This document shows, piece after piece, positions 31,120 through 39,613 of a stretch of 64,000 nt of DNA (position 1 is the stretch's first letter; every line of letters starts with the position of its first letter). The position numbers were made by a program, and so were the translations under genes. The notes below the pieces were generated by a model. That model was given only the letters and a program-made list of their open reading frames with translations, ran no database searches and was not told where the DNA came from. The DNA lies in assembly GCF_013267355.1 (NCBI RefSeq), contig NZ_CP053985.1, forward strand, positions 3,844,001-3,908,000, in the 5' to 3' direction. The DNA comes from Achromobacter pestifer (GTDB taxonomy: Bacteria > Pseudomonadota > Gammaproteobacteria > Burkholderiales > Burkholderiaceae_B).

Positions 31120-32337
31120 CTACAGGTCTTCGATGCGCTGCGACGGCGCCAAGGGCGTGCCCAGATCCAGCATGGCGTAGATCCGTTGCGTGAAACGCTG
31201 GCGCCGCGTGGGCCTGCCCATGCGCCAGCGGGTGTCCAGCCACAGCAGGGGCAGGGCGAAGCCCAGCCACACGATGAAGAAGAGCGCCAGCAGGAAGACC
31301 GCCAGTTCGGGCAAGTCCTGGAACGAGCCATCGCCGGGTTCGGCGAAAAACTGCAGGCCGACCACGAACAGCCACGCCGTCAGCAGCAGCCCGCCTATCA
31401 GCTTGAGCATGCGCGCGCGCTGGCTCATGCCTACGCGGATGGGCGTGTCCCTGCCTTGCTCGCCGCCGTAGTAGCGGTGGCACATATAGCAGCGGCCATC
31501 TTCCAGATTGCGTAGCGCATAGACGGCGCGCCGGCCATCCGGGTGGACGGGGGCCGCGCGCACCGCCAATTCGACGCGGTCGTCCTCGGCCAGGAAGGGC
31601 AGGGCGTCGCCGAATGCTTCCTGGGCAATCATCGCGTAGTCCACGCCGTTGACGGCGTAGCGGTAGATGCCGTAGTTGGGTCCTTTGTGGACCTGGCGCA
31701 TTTCGTGCGTGAGGCCGGCAAGGTGGCCGCGGACATGCCCGATGGGCGGCTCGCCCTCGTCCTGCGCCGATAGCGGCTCCTGGCGGGGCGGCTGCGGCGG
31801 CGGGGCGGGCGTGCCGGCCGCCGGCCGTTGCTTGGGGTCGTAGAGCGCTTCGCTCGCCAGGATCAGCGGGCGGTGGCGGCGGTTGTGCCAAAGGCCATGC
31901 AAGGCCGATCCCGCCACCACCAGCGCCACCAGGGCGGCGACCAGCGAGAAGACCATCAGGAACACGCGTGTGAGACTGCCGATGCCGAGCAGCCACGCCA
32001 GCCACACGAACGCCGCGCCGACCGCGCCGCCGACGGCGACCTCGCGCCAGCCGCGCCGTTTCAGGGTCTGGTAGCAGCGCGGCGGGATGGGTTCTCCGCG
32101 CGCTGGAACGGCCCAGGAGAAGACCGCCAGTCCTTCTTCGCCGTCCATCACGCCCACGCGCGCGGAGATGCCTTGCTGATGCAAGCGATGCAGCTGGTTG
32201 ATCTGCGGCGCCTCCAGCCCGGCGGCGATCACGGATTCTGCTCCGATGCGCAGGAACGCATCGCGCCGCACGAGCGGCACCGCGAGGCGGAGCTGATCGA
32301 AGGTTCCTTCGAGTACGCGGGCGGAGGGCTGCGCCAT
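31120..32337 (-). CDS. Polytopic membrane protein of unknown function with a central soluble domain
   Basis: A 405-residue protein, ATG at 32337 (an in-frame TTG lies 27 bases upstream; neither has a clear ribosome-binding site). Two membrane segments near residues 100-150 (FVWLAWLLGIG, FLMVFSLVAALVALVVAG) and two near 330-385 (GGLLLTAWLFVVGLQFF, FLLALFFIVWLGFALPLLWL) bracket a soluble domain. It starts with a proline-rich stretch (APPPQPPRQ) and contains NYGIYRYAVNGVDYAM, DDRVELAVR and a CYMC pair. The layout, hairpin-loop-hairpin, is visible but I do not recognise the family. The N-terminal 90 residues look soluble. Confidence 0.7.
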   Translation of the reverse strand: MAQPSARVLEGTFDQLRLAVPLVRRDAFLRIGAESVIAAGLEAPQINQLHRLHQQGISARVGVMDGEEGLAVFSWAVPARGEPIPPRCYQTLKRRGWREVAVGGAVGAAFVWLAWLLGIGSLTRVFLMVFSLVAALVALVVAGSALHGLWHNRRHRPLILASEALYDPKQRPAAGTPAPPPQPPRQEPLSAQDEGEPPIGHVRGHLAGLTHEMRQVHKGPNYGIYRYAVNGVDYAMIAQEAFGDALPFLAEDDRVELAVRAAPVHPDGRRAVYALRNLEDGRCYMCHRYYGGEQGRDTPIRVGMSQRARMLKLIGGLLLTAWLFVVGLQFFAEPGDGSFQDLPELAVFLLALFFIVWLGFALPLLWLDTRWRMGRPTRRQRFTQRIYAMLDLGTPLAPSQRIEDL

Positions 32338-32388
32338 GACGGGATTCGGAATGAAAACCGTCAAGCATAGCGTAGCGGCCTGCGTGAG

Positions 32389-33426
32389 TTACCAAGCGTC
32401 CGGCATGTTGGCCGGCCCTTGATGCGTGGGGAAATGCGGAAGCACTTCTTCAGCCAGTTCCTGCAGTACTTCCGCGGCGGGCCGTTGCGAGAACTGGATT
32501 CCGATCGCGGCGTGATTGACGCCTGCCGCCTGCCATTCTTCCAGCAAGGCGATCAAGCCCTTCCTGCCCGTGCGCAGCACGAAGCCGTTGTGCAAGGGCG
32601 TGCGCGGATGGTCGGGGTCTTCGGCGAGGTCCAGCCATTCATTGGTCATGTGCGGACGGAAGCCGCCGTCGGGTATCTGGGCGCGCCAGGCGCGGATTTT
32701 TTCCCCCAGGCGTTTTGGTCCTATCGACGTATCGGTGGCGTCGGGATAGGTCAGCCAGCCATCGGCGTGTTCGGCAATCCACGCCAGCGACTGCCCCGAT
32801 GAACCCGTGACGATGAGCGGAATGACGCCTGCGGCGGGCTTGGGCAGGAATTCCGCATTGCTGAAACGCCCCAGCGGCGAATCGATCTCAAGACGCCCTG
32901 GGCGTATCAACTGGCGGAAATACGAGACGGCTTCGGCGAAACGCGTGCCGCGGTCGTCATGCTGCAGTCCATAAGCGGGAAACTCGACAGGCCGGTCTCC
33001 CGAGGCGATTCCCAGCACCAGCCGGCCGCCCGACAGTTGGTCGATGGTGCTCGCCGCCTTGGCCAGATCGATGGGGTGGCGCAGGGAAAAGATCGCGCTG
33101 CCCGTCGCCAAGGCAATCTTCTTCGTTTGCGCCGCCAGAAAAGCCAGGTAGGTGAATGGATCGAAGACCTGGCCGGCATCGCCGAAGGACGGGGAATACA
33201 AGGGCACGTCGCGCACCCAGACGGCGGCAAAATCCTGCCGGTCAATCTGCCGCACCAGTTCCGCCTGGCCCGCAAGGACCGCCATGCTGCCTTCATAAAA
33301 GCGCAGCGGCAGGAAGATGCCCAGGGTCAGGCGTTCGGGCGCGAACATCCGCCGATAGCCGGGGTGCGCGGAAAAGGCGAAGTATGACGCTCCGGTCGCG
33401 CCGTGGAGAGAGTGGGTGGTATCCAT
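32389..33426 (-). CDS. LLM-class (bacterial luciferase-like) flavin-dependent oxidoreductase
   Basis: A 345-residue TIM-barrel flavoenzyme. LTLGIFLPLRFYEG near the N terminus is the first strand; later come FAAVWVRDVP, KKIALATGSAIFSLRHPIDLAKAAST and LSGGRLVLGIASGD, the classical luciferase-like core, then GSSGQSLAWIAEHADGWLTYP. Such proteins use reduced FMN or F420 for monooxygenation. The GST gene lies 20 bases upstream on the same strand, giving a two-gene operon of detoxification or desulfonation character. Substrate unknown. Confidence 0.88.
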   Translation of the reverse strand: MDTTHSLHGATGASYFAFSAHPGYRRMFAPERLTLGIFLPLRFYEGSMAVLAGQAELVRQIDRQDFAAVWVRDVPLYSPSFGDAGQVFDPFTYLAFLAAQTKKIALATGSAIFSLRHPIDLAKAASTIDQLSGGRLVLGIASGDRPVEFPAYGLQHDDRGTRFAEAVSYFRQLIRPGRLEIDSPLGRFSNAEFLPKPAAGVIPLIVTGSSGQSLAWIAEHADGWLTYPDATDTSIGPKRLGEKIRAWRAQIPDGGFRPHMTNEWLDLAEDPDHPRTPLHNGFVLRTGRKGLIALLEEWQAAGVNHAAIGIQFSQRPAAEVLQELAEEVLPHFPTHQGPANMPDAW

Positions 33427-33446
33427 TTCGACTGTCCTTGTTTCTT

Positions 33447-34082
33447 TCAAGCGCCCGTTGCCGGCGCGGGCAGCGTGATGCCTTTGGCGACCGCGGGCCG
33501 GGCCGCCACGCGTTCGTGCCATGCGCTCAGATGCTGGTGATGGCTGAAATCGAAATCGATGATCCGCGCGATGTGGCTCCAGCCGAAATGCGCGATGTCG
33601 GCGATGGAGTAGGTGTCGCCGGCAAGATAGGGATGTTCGGCCAGCCTGCGGTCCAGCACCGCGAGCGCATCCTCGGTCAGGCGTTGGTAGCGTTCGAGCG
33701 CGGCGGGGTTGCGCGCCTTGTCGAACACCTCGAAATTCACGCGCTGTCCGATGATGGGGCCGACGCTGCTGGAATGGAATTGCAGCCACTTGATCGCTTC
33801 CCACCGGCCCTGGGTGTCAGGGGGCAGCAGCTTCCCGGTTTTTTCCGCGAGATACAGCAGTATGGCCGCCGATTCGAACAGCGCGACGCCGGTGTCTTCG
33901 TCGGTCAGGGCCGGGATGCGGCCATGCGGGTTCAGGGCCAGGAAGTCGGGCTGGCGGTGTTCGCCCTGCGCGATGCGCACGTGATGCAGGCGATAGGGCA
34001 GTTCCAGTTCCTCGAGGGCGATCGTGGCCTTGTAGCCGTTCGGAGAACTATCGGTGTATAGATTCAGCATGCGCTTGCTCAT
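33447..34082 (-). CDS. Glutathione S-transferase, nu-class (YfcG/YghU)-like
   Basis: A 211-residue GST. The N-terminal motif YTDSSPNGYKATIALEEL (residues 9-26) is the P-N-G-x-K signature of the bacterial nu class, whose E. coli members YfcG and YghU have disulfide-bond reductase activity with glutathione. LNPHGRIPALTDED supplies the cis-proline and ALFESAAILLYLAE the ES glutathione site. The C-terminal helical domain follows. It is the first gene of a pair with the LLM flavoenzyme. Reading it as a nu-class enzyme is by motif only. Confidence 0.87.
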   Translation of the reverse strand: MSKRMLNLYTDSSPNGYKATIALEELELPYRLHHVRIAQGEHRQPDFLALNPHGRIPALTDEDTGVALFESAAILLYLAEKTGKLLPPDTQGRWEAIKWLQFHSSSVGPIIGQRVNFEVFDKARNPAALERYQRLTEDALAVLDRRLAEHPYLAGDTYSIADIAHFGWSHIARIIDFDFSHHQHLSAWHERVAARPAVAKGITLPAPATGA

Positions 34083-34193
34083 TTGAGGTTGGCTAAATTT
34101 TCAGGATCCGCTGCGATCCAGAAATTCTCCTTCCCCCGCTAGAGCGAGTACAGCGATCATTTCTCGATGTTGAGTTTAGGAAATCTAAAATGA

Positions 34194-34220
34194 CGCAGCG
34201 TTTCCCCTGCAAACGCTGCG
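34194..34220 (-). terminator. Probable rho-independent terminator of the ABC transporter-amidase operon
   Basis: CGCAGCGTTT (34194-34203) and AAACGCTGCG (34211-34220) form a perfect 10-bp stem with a 7-base loop. On the minus strand the stem is followed by TCATTTTAGA. It starts 10 bases after the amidase stop (34230), so it ends the long minus-strand operon. A separate short dyad, TTTAG/CTAAA (34175-34189), lies just beyond and may belong to the neighbouring GST promoter. Confidence 0.65.
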
Positions 34221-34229
34221 CGCTATTTC

Positions 34230-35642
34230 CTACACCGCGACCGATCCTCCGATCTCGAAGCGCTGCGCTGCCTGCAACAGCAGGCGCTCGCTGTCCGCGC
34301 GGCCCAGCAGTTCCAGGCCGACGGGTATGCCGCTTTTCGTGAAACCGACAGGCACGCTCAAGGCCGGCAGTCCCGTCACCGCCGCGAGCAGGCCATTGCC
34401 GCCGCGCTGCGCTTCGCCCAGCAGTACCGGCGCGCCGCGCACGCTGGGATAGGCCAGCAGGTCCAGCTGGCCATGCTCCATGGCCGCCAACACCTCGTCG
34501 CGCAGCGTCTGGGCGCGTGCCAGTACCGCCAAGCGGCCGCTGCCATCGGGATCGCGCAGCGCATCGCGTTCGCGCAGCAACGGCGCGACTTCCGGGTGGG
34601 GATAGCCACCGTCCAGGATGTCGGTGAGGCTGCGCACGGACAGGCCGGCTTCGCGCAGGCAGCGCGCCAATGCATCGCGGAATTCATAGCCGGTGACGTT
34701 GGCGGCCGTCAGCCGCGCGTCTTCCAGAGCCAGCGCGACAGGCTGGATATGCGCACCGTCGGCCTCCCAGCAGGCGAGAACCGCCTGGGCATGCCGGGAG
34801 ACTTCCTGTTCTGAGGAGGCGGAACCGAAGAACGCGTCCAGCGCGCCTACGCGCCAGCCTGGGTGCGCGCCGCGGCTGCTGTCGTGCTGACTGTCCAACG
34901 CTGCCATCACCGACCACAGGATTTCGAGATCCGCATGGCTGCGGGCCATGGGGCCGACAGTGTCCAGCGTTGGCGACAACGGCACCACGCCGGCATTGCT
35001 GTAGCGTCCGGCCGTGGGGCGCAGGCCCCATACCTGGTTGAAGGCCGCGGGGATGCGGATCGAGCCGCTGGTGTCCGTGCCTATCGTCGCCGCCGCGAAG
35101 CTGGACGCCACCGCAACGGCGCTGCCGCCGCTGGATCCGCCCGGCACGCGCGCGGCGTCGTAGGCGTTGCGCGTGCGGCCGGATAGTGAAGAAACGTTGG
35201 TGATGCCGCAAGCCAGTTCGTGCAGCGTGGTCTTGCCCAGCACGATGGCGCCTGCTTCGCGCAGCCGGTGCACGATGTCGGCATCGCGCCGCGGTCGGCG
35301 CCCGGCCAGCGCGAGCGAGCCTGCGGTGGCGGGCATGCCCGCGGCATCGATGTTGTCCTTGAGCAGGATGGGCATGCCGTGCAAGGGCCCCAGCGCCGCG
35401 CCGCGTTGCCGCTGCGCATCCCGCTCGGCGGCTTCGGCCAGCGCCCGGCCGTTCAAGGCGATGACCGCGTTGAGCGCCGGTCCGGCCTGATCGTGCGCCG
35501 CGATGCGCGCCAGGTAGGCGCGCACCAGGTCCATGGCGCTGAGCCTGCCGGCCGCCATGGACGCCCGCAGCTCGGCAATGCCGCGGCCAAAGACCGGGTC
35601 GCGGCCAGGCAAGGGGCCCGCCAGCAGGCGCGGCGCGCTCAT
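34230..35642 (-). CDS. Amidase (amidase-signature family)
   Basis: A 470-residue amidase-signature enzyme. Ser-cisSer-Lys triad: Lys95 (PILLKDNIDAAGMP), cis-Ser170 (PGGSSGGSAVAVAS) and nucleophile Ser194 (GTDTSGSIRIPA), with the 24-residue Ser-Ser spacing typical of the family. It hydrolyses a C-N amide to acid and ammonia. The ATG at 35642 overlaps the stop of the upstream ABC ATPase by 4 bases; a longer frame runs into that gene. Last gene of the importer operon, so it probably acts on the imported peptide or amide. There is no signal peptide, so it is cytoplasmic. Confidence 0.93.
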   Translation of the reverse strand: MSAPRLLAGPLPGRDPVFGRGIAELRASMAAGRLSAMDLVRAYLARIAAHDQAGPALNAVIALNGRALAEAAERDAQRQRGAALGPLHGMPILLKDNIDAAGMPATAGSLALAGRRPRRDADIVHRLREAGAIVLGKTTLHELACGITNVSSLSGRTRNAYDAARVPGGSSGGSAVAVASSFAAATIGTDTSGSIRIPAAFNQVWGLRPTAGRYSNAGVVPLSPTLDTVGPMARSHADLEILWSVMAALDSQHDSSRGAHPGWRVGALDAFFGSASSEQEVSRHAQAVLACWEADGAHIQPVALALEDARLTAANVTGYEFRDALARCLREAGLSVRSLTDILDGGYPHPEVAPLLRERDALRDPDGSGRLAVLARAQTLRDEVLAAMEHGQLDLLAYPSVRGAPVLLGEAQRGGNGLLAAVTGLPALSVPVGFTKSGIPVGLELLGRADSERLLLQAAQRFEIGGSVAV

Positions 35643-36646
35643 CGGAAGTGGCACGCCACCCAATGCTGCCCGGCTTCCGAGCCGCCCGGCCGCTGCGTCA
35701 GGACCGGCTGCTTCTCTTTGCACAGGGGCTGCGCCAGCGGGCAGCGCGTGTGGAAGCGGCAGCCGCTGGGCGGATTCGCCGGACTGGGCGGGTCGCCCTG
35801 CAGCAGCTTGCGCTGCGCGGGCTTGTGTGGATCCGGGACCGGCACCGCGGACAGCAGGATCTCGGTGTAGGGATGCAGTGGACGAGAGAACAGCGTGTCG
35901 CGGTCGGCGACCTCGACGATGCGGCCCAGGTACATCACCGCGACCCGATGGCTGATGTGCCGCACCACGGCGAGGTCATGCGCCACGAACAGGTAGGCGA
36001 TGCCCATTTCTTCCTGCAGATCCATCAGCAGGTTGATCACCTGCGCCTGCACCGACACGTCCAGCGCGGACACGGGCTCGTCGCACACGATCAGCTTGGG
36101 CCGCAGGGCCAGCGCGCGCGCGATGCCCAGGCGCTGCCGCTGGCCGCCGGAGAACTCATGGGGGAACTTCTTCATCGCTTCCGGACGCAGGCCTACCTTG
36201 GCGAACAGCCAGGCGATCTCGTCCGCGCGCGAACGGCCGCCCGAGGCTGGGAAGTTCTCCAGCGGCTCGCCGACGATGTCGCCGGCGGTCAGGCGGGGAT
36301 TCAGCGAGGCATACGGATCCTGGAAGATGATCTGCATGTCGCGCCGACGGTTGCGCATCTGCTCGGGTGTCAGCGCCAGGATCTCTTCGCCTTCCAGCCG
36401 CACCGATCCCGAGGTCGGCTGGATCAGCCTCAGCACGGACTTGCCGGTGGTGGTCTTGCCGCAGCCGGACTCGCCCACCAGCGCCAGGGTCTCGCCCTTG
36501 GACACGGAAAAGGATACGCCGTCCACGGCCTGGATCACCTTGCGGCGCGGCTTGAACCAGCCGCCCGCGCCGGCGTAATGCATCTTCAGGTCGCGCACGT
36601 CCAGCAAAGGCGTGGCCGGGGCGGCGGGCTCGTTGCGGGCGCTCAT
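35639..36646 (-). CDS. Dipeptide/oligopeptide ABC transporter ATP-binding protein (DppF/OppF type)
   Basis: A 335-residue ATPase. Walker [10 protein letters not shown] (58-66), Q-loop region [20 protein letters not shown], signature [15 protein letters not shown], Walker [14 protein letters not shown] and the H-loop VAHDLAVV. The C-terminal extension with [18 protein letters not shown] cysteines is the oligopeptide-transporter (oligo_HPY) domain that binds an iron-sulfur cluster in relatives. It is the second ATPase of a heteromeric pair. It overlaps the DppD-type gene upstream by 4 bases and the amidase downstream by 4 bases, so the three are translated together. Confidence 0.95.
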   Translation of the reverse strand: MSARNEPAAPATPLLDVRDLKMHYAGAGGWFKPRRKVIQAVDGVSFSVSKGETLALVGESGCGKTTTGKSVLRLIQPTSGSVRLEGEEILALTPEQMRNRRRDMQIIFQDPYASLNPRLTAGDIVGEPLENFPASGGRSRADEIAWLFAKVGLRPEAMKKFPHEFSGGQRQRLGIARALALRPKLIVCDEPVSALDVSVQAQVINLLMDLQEEMGIAYLFVAHDLAVVRHISHRVAVMYLGRIVEVADRDTLFSRPLHPYTEILLSAVPVPDPHKPAQRKLLQGDPPSPANPPSGCRFHTRCPLAQPLCKEKQPVLTQRPGGSEAGQHWVACHFR

Positions 36647-37713
36647 GCTTGGACTCCAGTGAGGGCGGCGCCAGGCGTCGCGGCAGCCGCCGCCTGCGGG
36701 GCCGGTTGCGCGGCGACACGCGCCGCTTCGTGACAGGCCACCATGTGGTCGCTGCCATGTTCCATCAGCTGCGGCGCTTCGGCGCGGCAGCGGTCGGTGG
36801 CGTAGACGCAGCGCGGCGCGAAGCTGCAGCCTTTGCCCAGCTCGCTGGGCGCGGGCACCATGCCGGGGATTTCGGCCAGCCGCTGCGTCGAGGTGTTCAT
36901 CGAGGGCATCGACGCCATCAGCGCGCGCGTGTACGGGTGCAAGGGGCGGTCGAACAACTCGGTGACGGGCGCTTCCTCGACCTTGCGGCCGGCATACATC
37001 ACCGCCACGCGGTCACAGCATTCGGCCACCACGCCCAGATCATGCGTGATCAGCACGATGCCCATGCCCAGGCTCTGCTGCAGGCTGCGCAGCAGGTCCA
37101 CGATCTGCGCCTGGATGGTGACGTCCAGCGCCGTCGTCGGCTCGTCGGCGATCAGCACCTCGGGGTTACAGGCCAGGGCCAGCGCGATCATCACGCGCTG
37201 CCGCATGCCGCCGGACAGCTGGTACGGATATTCGTGCACGCGCCGCTCGGGCTCGGCGATCTGAACCAGGCGCAGCATTTCCTCGGCGCGGCGGTAGGCG
37301 TCGCGGCGGCCGAGCTTCTGGTGCAGCATGACCGTTTCCGCGATCTGGCGGCCCACCGTCAGCACCGGGTTCAGCGAGGTCATCGGCTCCTGGAAAATCA
37401 TCGAGATCCGGTTGCCGCGGATCTGGCGCATCTGCTTTTCGGTCAGGCCCAGCAGGTCGGTGCCGCGGTAGCGGATCTGGCCGCCGGCATAGCGTCCGGG
37501 GGGAGTCGGGATCAGCCGCAGGATGGACAGCGCCGTGACGCTCTTGCCGCATCCGGATTCACCGACCACGCCCAGCGTGCGGCCGGCCCGCACCTGGTAG
37601 GACACGCCGTCCACCGAACGCACGGTGCCGGACACGGTATCGAAGTAGGTGCGCAGGTTGTCGACTTCGAGCAGCACGTCGCCAGGGGCGACGGCGGCGG
37701 GGGATATTGCCAT
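36643..37713 (-). CDS. Dipeptide/oligopeptide ABC transporter ATP-binding protein (DppD/OppD type)
   Basis: A 356-residue ATPase. Walker [10 protein letters not shown] (51-59), [20 protein letters not shown], signature [15 protein letters not shown], Walker [15 protein letters not shown]-loop ITHDLGVV, then the oligo_HPY tail with [15 protein letters not shown]. It pairs with the DppF-type ATPase to power uptake through the two permeases encoded upstream. The C terminus is extended by an alanine-rich tail ([15 protein letters not shown]). Ten bases follow the permease stop. Confidence 0.95.
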   Translation of the reverse strand: MAISPAAVAPGDVLLEVDNLRTYFDTVSGTVRSVDGVSYQVRAGRTLGVVGESGCGKSVTALSILRLIPTPPGRYAGGQIRYRGTDLLGLTEKQMRQIRGNRISMIFQEPMTSLNPVLTVGRQIAETVMLHQKLGRRDAYRRAEEMLRLVQIAEPERRVHEYPYQLSGGMRQRVMIALALACNPEVLIADEPTTALDVTIQAQIVDLLRSLQQSLGMGIVLITHDLGVVAECCDRVAVMYAGRKVEEAPVTELFDRPLHPYTRALMASMPSMNTSTQRLAEIPGMVPAPSELGKGCSFAPRCVYATDRCRAEAPQLMEHGSDHMVACHEAARVAAQPAPQAAAAATPGAALTGVQA

Positions 37714-37722
37714 GGCGTGCTC

Positions 37723-38625
37723 CTAGCGCTGGTTGGCCAGACGTGGGTCGAGCGCATCGCGCAGGCCGTCGCCCATCAGGTTGATTGCCAGCACGGTGAT
37801 GGCCAGCATGATGCCGGGATACAGGATGGTGTAGAACGCCACCGCAACGTAGTTGCGGGCGTCGGCCATCATGTTGCCCCAGCTGGGAACCTGGGCCGGC
37901 ACGCCGACGCCCAGGAACGACAACACGGCCTCGGTCAGCACCGCGGTGGCGGCGATGAACGTGGCCTGCACCACCAGCGGCGTGACCATATTGGGCAGCA
38001 CGTGGCGGCGCAGGATGACGGGCAGCCGCGTGCCTACGGCATGGGCGGCTTCGACGTACAGCTGTTCGCGCAGCGTCAACGCCAGGGAACGCACCAGCCG
38101 CACCATGCGGGGCACCTGCGGAATCGCGATCGCGATGATCACCGTGGTCAGGCTGGCGCGGATCACCGCCATCAGGGCGATCGCCAGCAAGATGTCGGGG
38201 ATGGCCATCATGCCGTCCATGATGCGCATGATGATGGCGTCGGCCCAGCGCACGAAGCCCGCCAGCAGGCCAAGCACCACGCCGACCGCGGTGGCGATCA
38301 GCGCCACCACGATGGCGACCACGAGGGACACGCGGCCGCCCCAGACCACGCGGCTGAAAACGTCGCGGCCCAGCGCGTCGGTGCCGAAGTAATGTTCGGC
38401 CGACGGCGGCTTCATGCGTTGCAGGGGATTGATGGTGATGGGGTTGTGCGTGGCGATCCAGGGCGCGGCGGCCGCCAGGCCCGCCACGATCAGCAGCAGC
38501 AGCAGGCCCAGGATCAGGGTGGGGTGCTTGCGTATCCAGCGCCAGCGGCGGCCGCTGGCGCTCAGCGCCTCGTGCAGCACGATGGGCGAGCCTGGCGCGT
38601 TGGTGGAAATCGAACTTTCAGACAT
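37723..38625 (-). CDS. Peptide ABC transporter permease (DppC/OppC type)
   Basis: A 300-residue inner-membrane permease with six predicted segments. The first is near residues 36-58 (LILGLLLLLIVAGLAAAAPWI), followed by an N-terminal OppC-type domain with HYFGTDALGRDVFSRVVWGG. The EAA loop that contacts the ATPases is VEAAHAVGTRLPVILRRHVLPN. It forms the translocation channel with the DppB-type permease whose gene lies 18 bases upstream. The specificity is set by the binding protein. Confidence 0.94.
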   Translation of the reverse strand: MSESSISTNAPGSPIVLHEALSASGRRWRWIRKHPTLILGLLLLLIVAGLAAAAPWIATHNPITINPLQRMKPPSAEHYFGTDALGRDVFSRVVWGGRVSLVVAIVVALIATAVGVVLGLLAGFVRWADAIIMRIMDGMMAIPDILLAIALMAVIRASLTTVIIAIAIPQVPRMVRLVRSLALTLREQLYVEAAHAVGTRLPVILRRHVLPNMVTPLVVQATFIAATAVLTEAVLSFLGVGVPAQVPSWGNMMADARNYVAVAFYTILYPGIMLAITVLAINLMGDGLRDALDPRLANQR

Positions 38626-38643
38626 GGTTTTTTCCTGCGCGGC

Positions 38644-39579
38644 TCAGTAGCGGATGCGAGGATCGAACAGCCGGTAGCTGAGGTCGATCAGCAGATTGAT
38701 CAGCACGTAGGTGCCCGCCGATAGCAGCAGCACGCTCTGGATCACCGGATAGTCGTGGTGTTGGACCGCGTCGATGACCAGCCGGCCAATGCCGGGGATG
38801 GCGAACACCGTCTCGGTCACGACCACGCCGCCGATCAGCAGCGCGATGCCCACGCCCACCGTGGTGGCGATGGGAATGGCGGCGTTGCGCAGCGCGTGTT
38901 CCAGCACCGGCAGCACCGCCAGCCCCTTGGCGCGCGCCGTGCGGATGTAGTCCTCGTGCAGCACTTCCACCACGGTTGCGCGGGTCATGCGGGTGATCAG
39001 CGCGATGTACACCAATGCCAGGTTGATACAGGGCAAGGTCAGGTTGCGCAGCCAGGGGATCACGCCCTCGGCCAGGCTGACGTAGCCCTGCACCGGCAGC
39101 CATTGCAGCTTGATGGCGAAGCCGTAGATGAGCAGGTAGCCGACCAGGAACACCGGCACCGAGAAGGCCAGCACCGCGAACAGCATGACCAGGCGGTCGA
39201 TCCAGGTGCCGGCCCGGTAGGCCGCCAGCACGCCTAGCGGCACCGCCACGGCGATGGACACCAGCATCGTGAGCGCGGCGATGGACAAGGTGGGCTCCAC
39301 CCGCTGCGCCAGCAGCTGCGTCACGGGCACTTGGGTGAAGATGGACGTGCCCAGGTCGCCCTGCAGCAGCTTGCCCGCCCACAGCCCGAACTGCCGCCAC
39401 AGCGGCTCGTCCAGGCCCAGCGCCACGCGCAGCTTGGCGATGTCGTCCGCTGAAGCGAAGTCCCCGGCGATGAGCGCCGCCGGGTCTCCGGGCGACAGGT
39501 GGATCAGCAGGAAGACGATTACCGCCACCACTGCCATGACTGGCACGATGGCTAGCACTCGCCGGATGATGTAACCCAT
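38644..39579 (-). CDS. Peptide ABC transporter permease (DppB/OppB type)
   Basis: A 311-residue permease. The first membrane segment is at the N terminus (RRVLAIVPVMAVVAVIVFLL), with HLSPGDPAALIAG right after it as in DppB. Five further segments follow. The EAA loop reads DYIRTARAKGLAVLPVLEHALRNA. It is the partner of the DppC-type permease. The order binding protein, B, C, D, F in this operon is the classical Dpp order, with an amidase added at the end and MlrC at the front. Confidence 0.94.
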   Translation of the reverse strand: MGYIIRRVLAIVPVMAVVAVIVFLLIHLSPGDPAALIAGDFASADDIAKLRVALGLDEPLWRQFGLWAGKLLQGDLGTSIFTQVPVTQLLAQRVEPTLSIAALTMLVSIAVAVPLGVLAAYRAGTWIDRLVMLFAVLAFSVPVFLVGYLLIYGFAIKLQWLPVQGYVSLAEGVIPWLRNLTLPCINLALVYIALITRMTRATVVEVLHEDYIRTARAKGLAVLPVLEHALRNAAIPIATTVGVGIALLIGGVVVTETVFAIPGIGRLVIDAVQHHDYPVIQSVLLLSAGTYVLINLLIDLSYRLFDPRIRY

Positions 39580-39613
39580 GGTCGTCTCGCGTATCGATTA
39601 GGCTGGCGGCGGA

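Noticed and set aside
36649..38724. 691-codon plus-strand open frame opposite the ABC transporter genes
   Set aside because: Very His/Gln/Arg-rich product with no domain, entirely antisense to an ATPase and permeases with all motifs intact.
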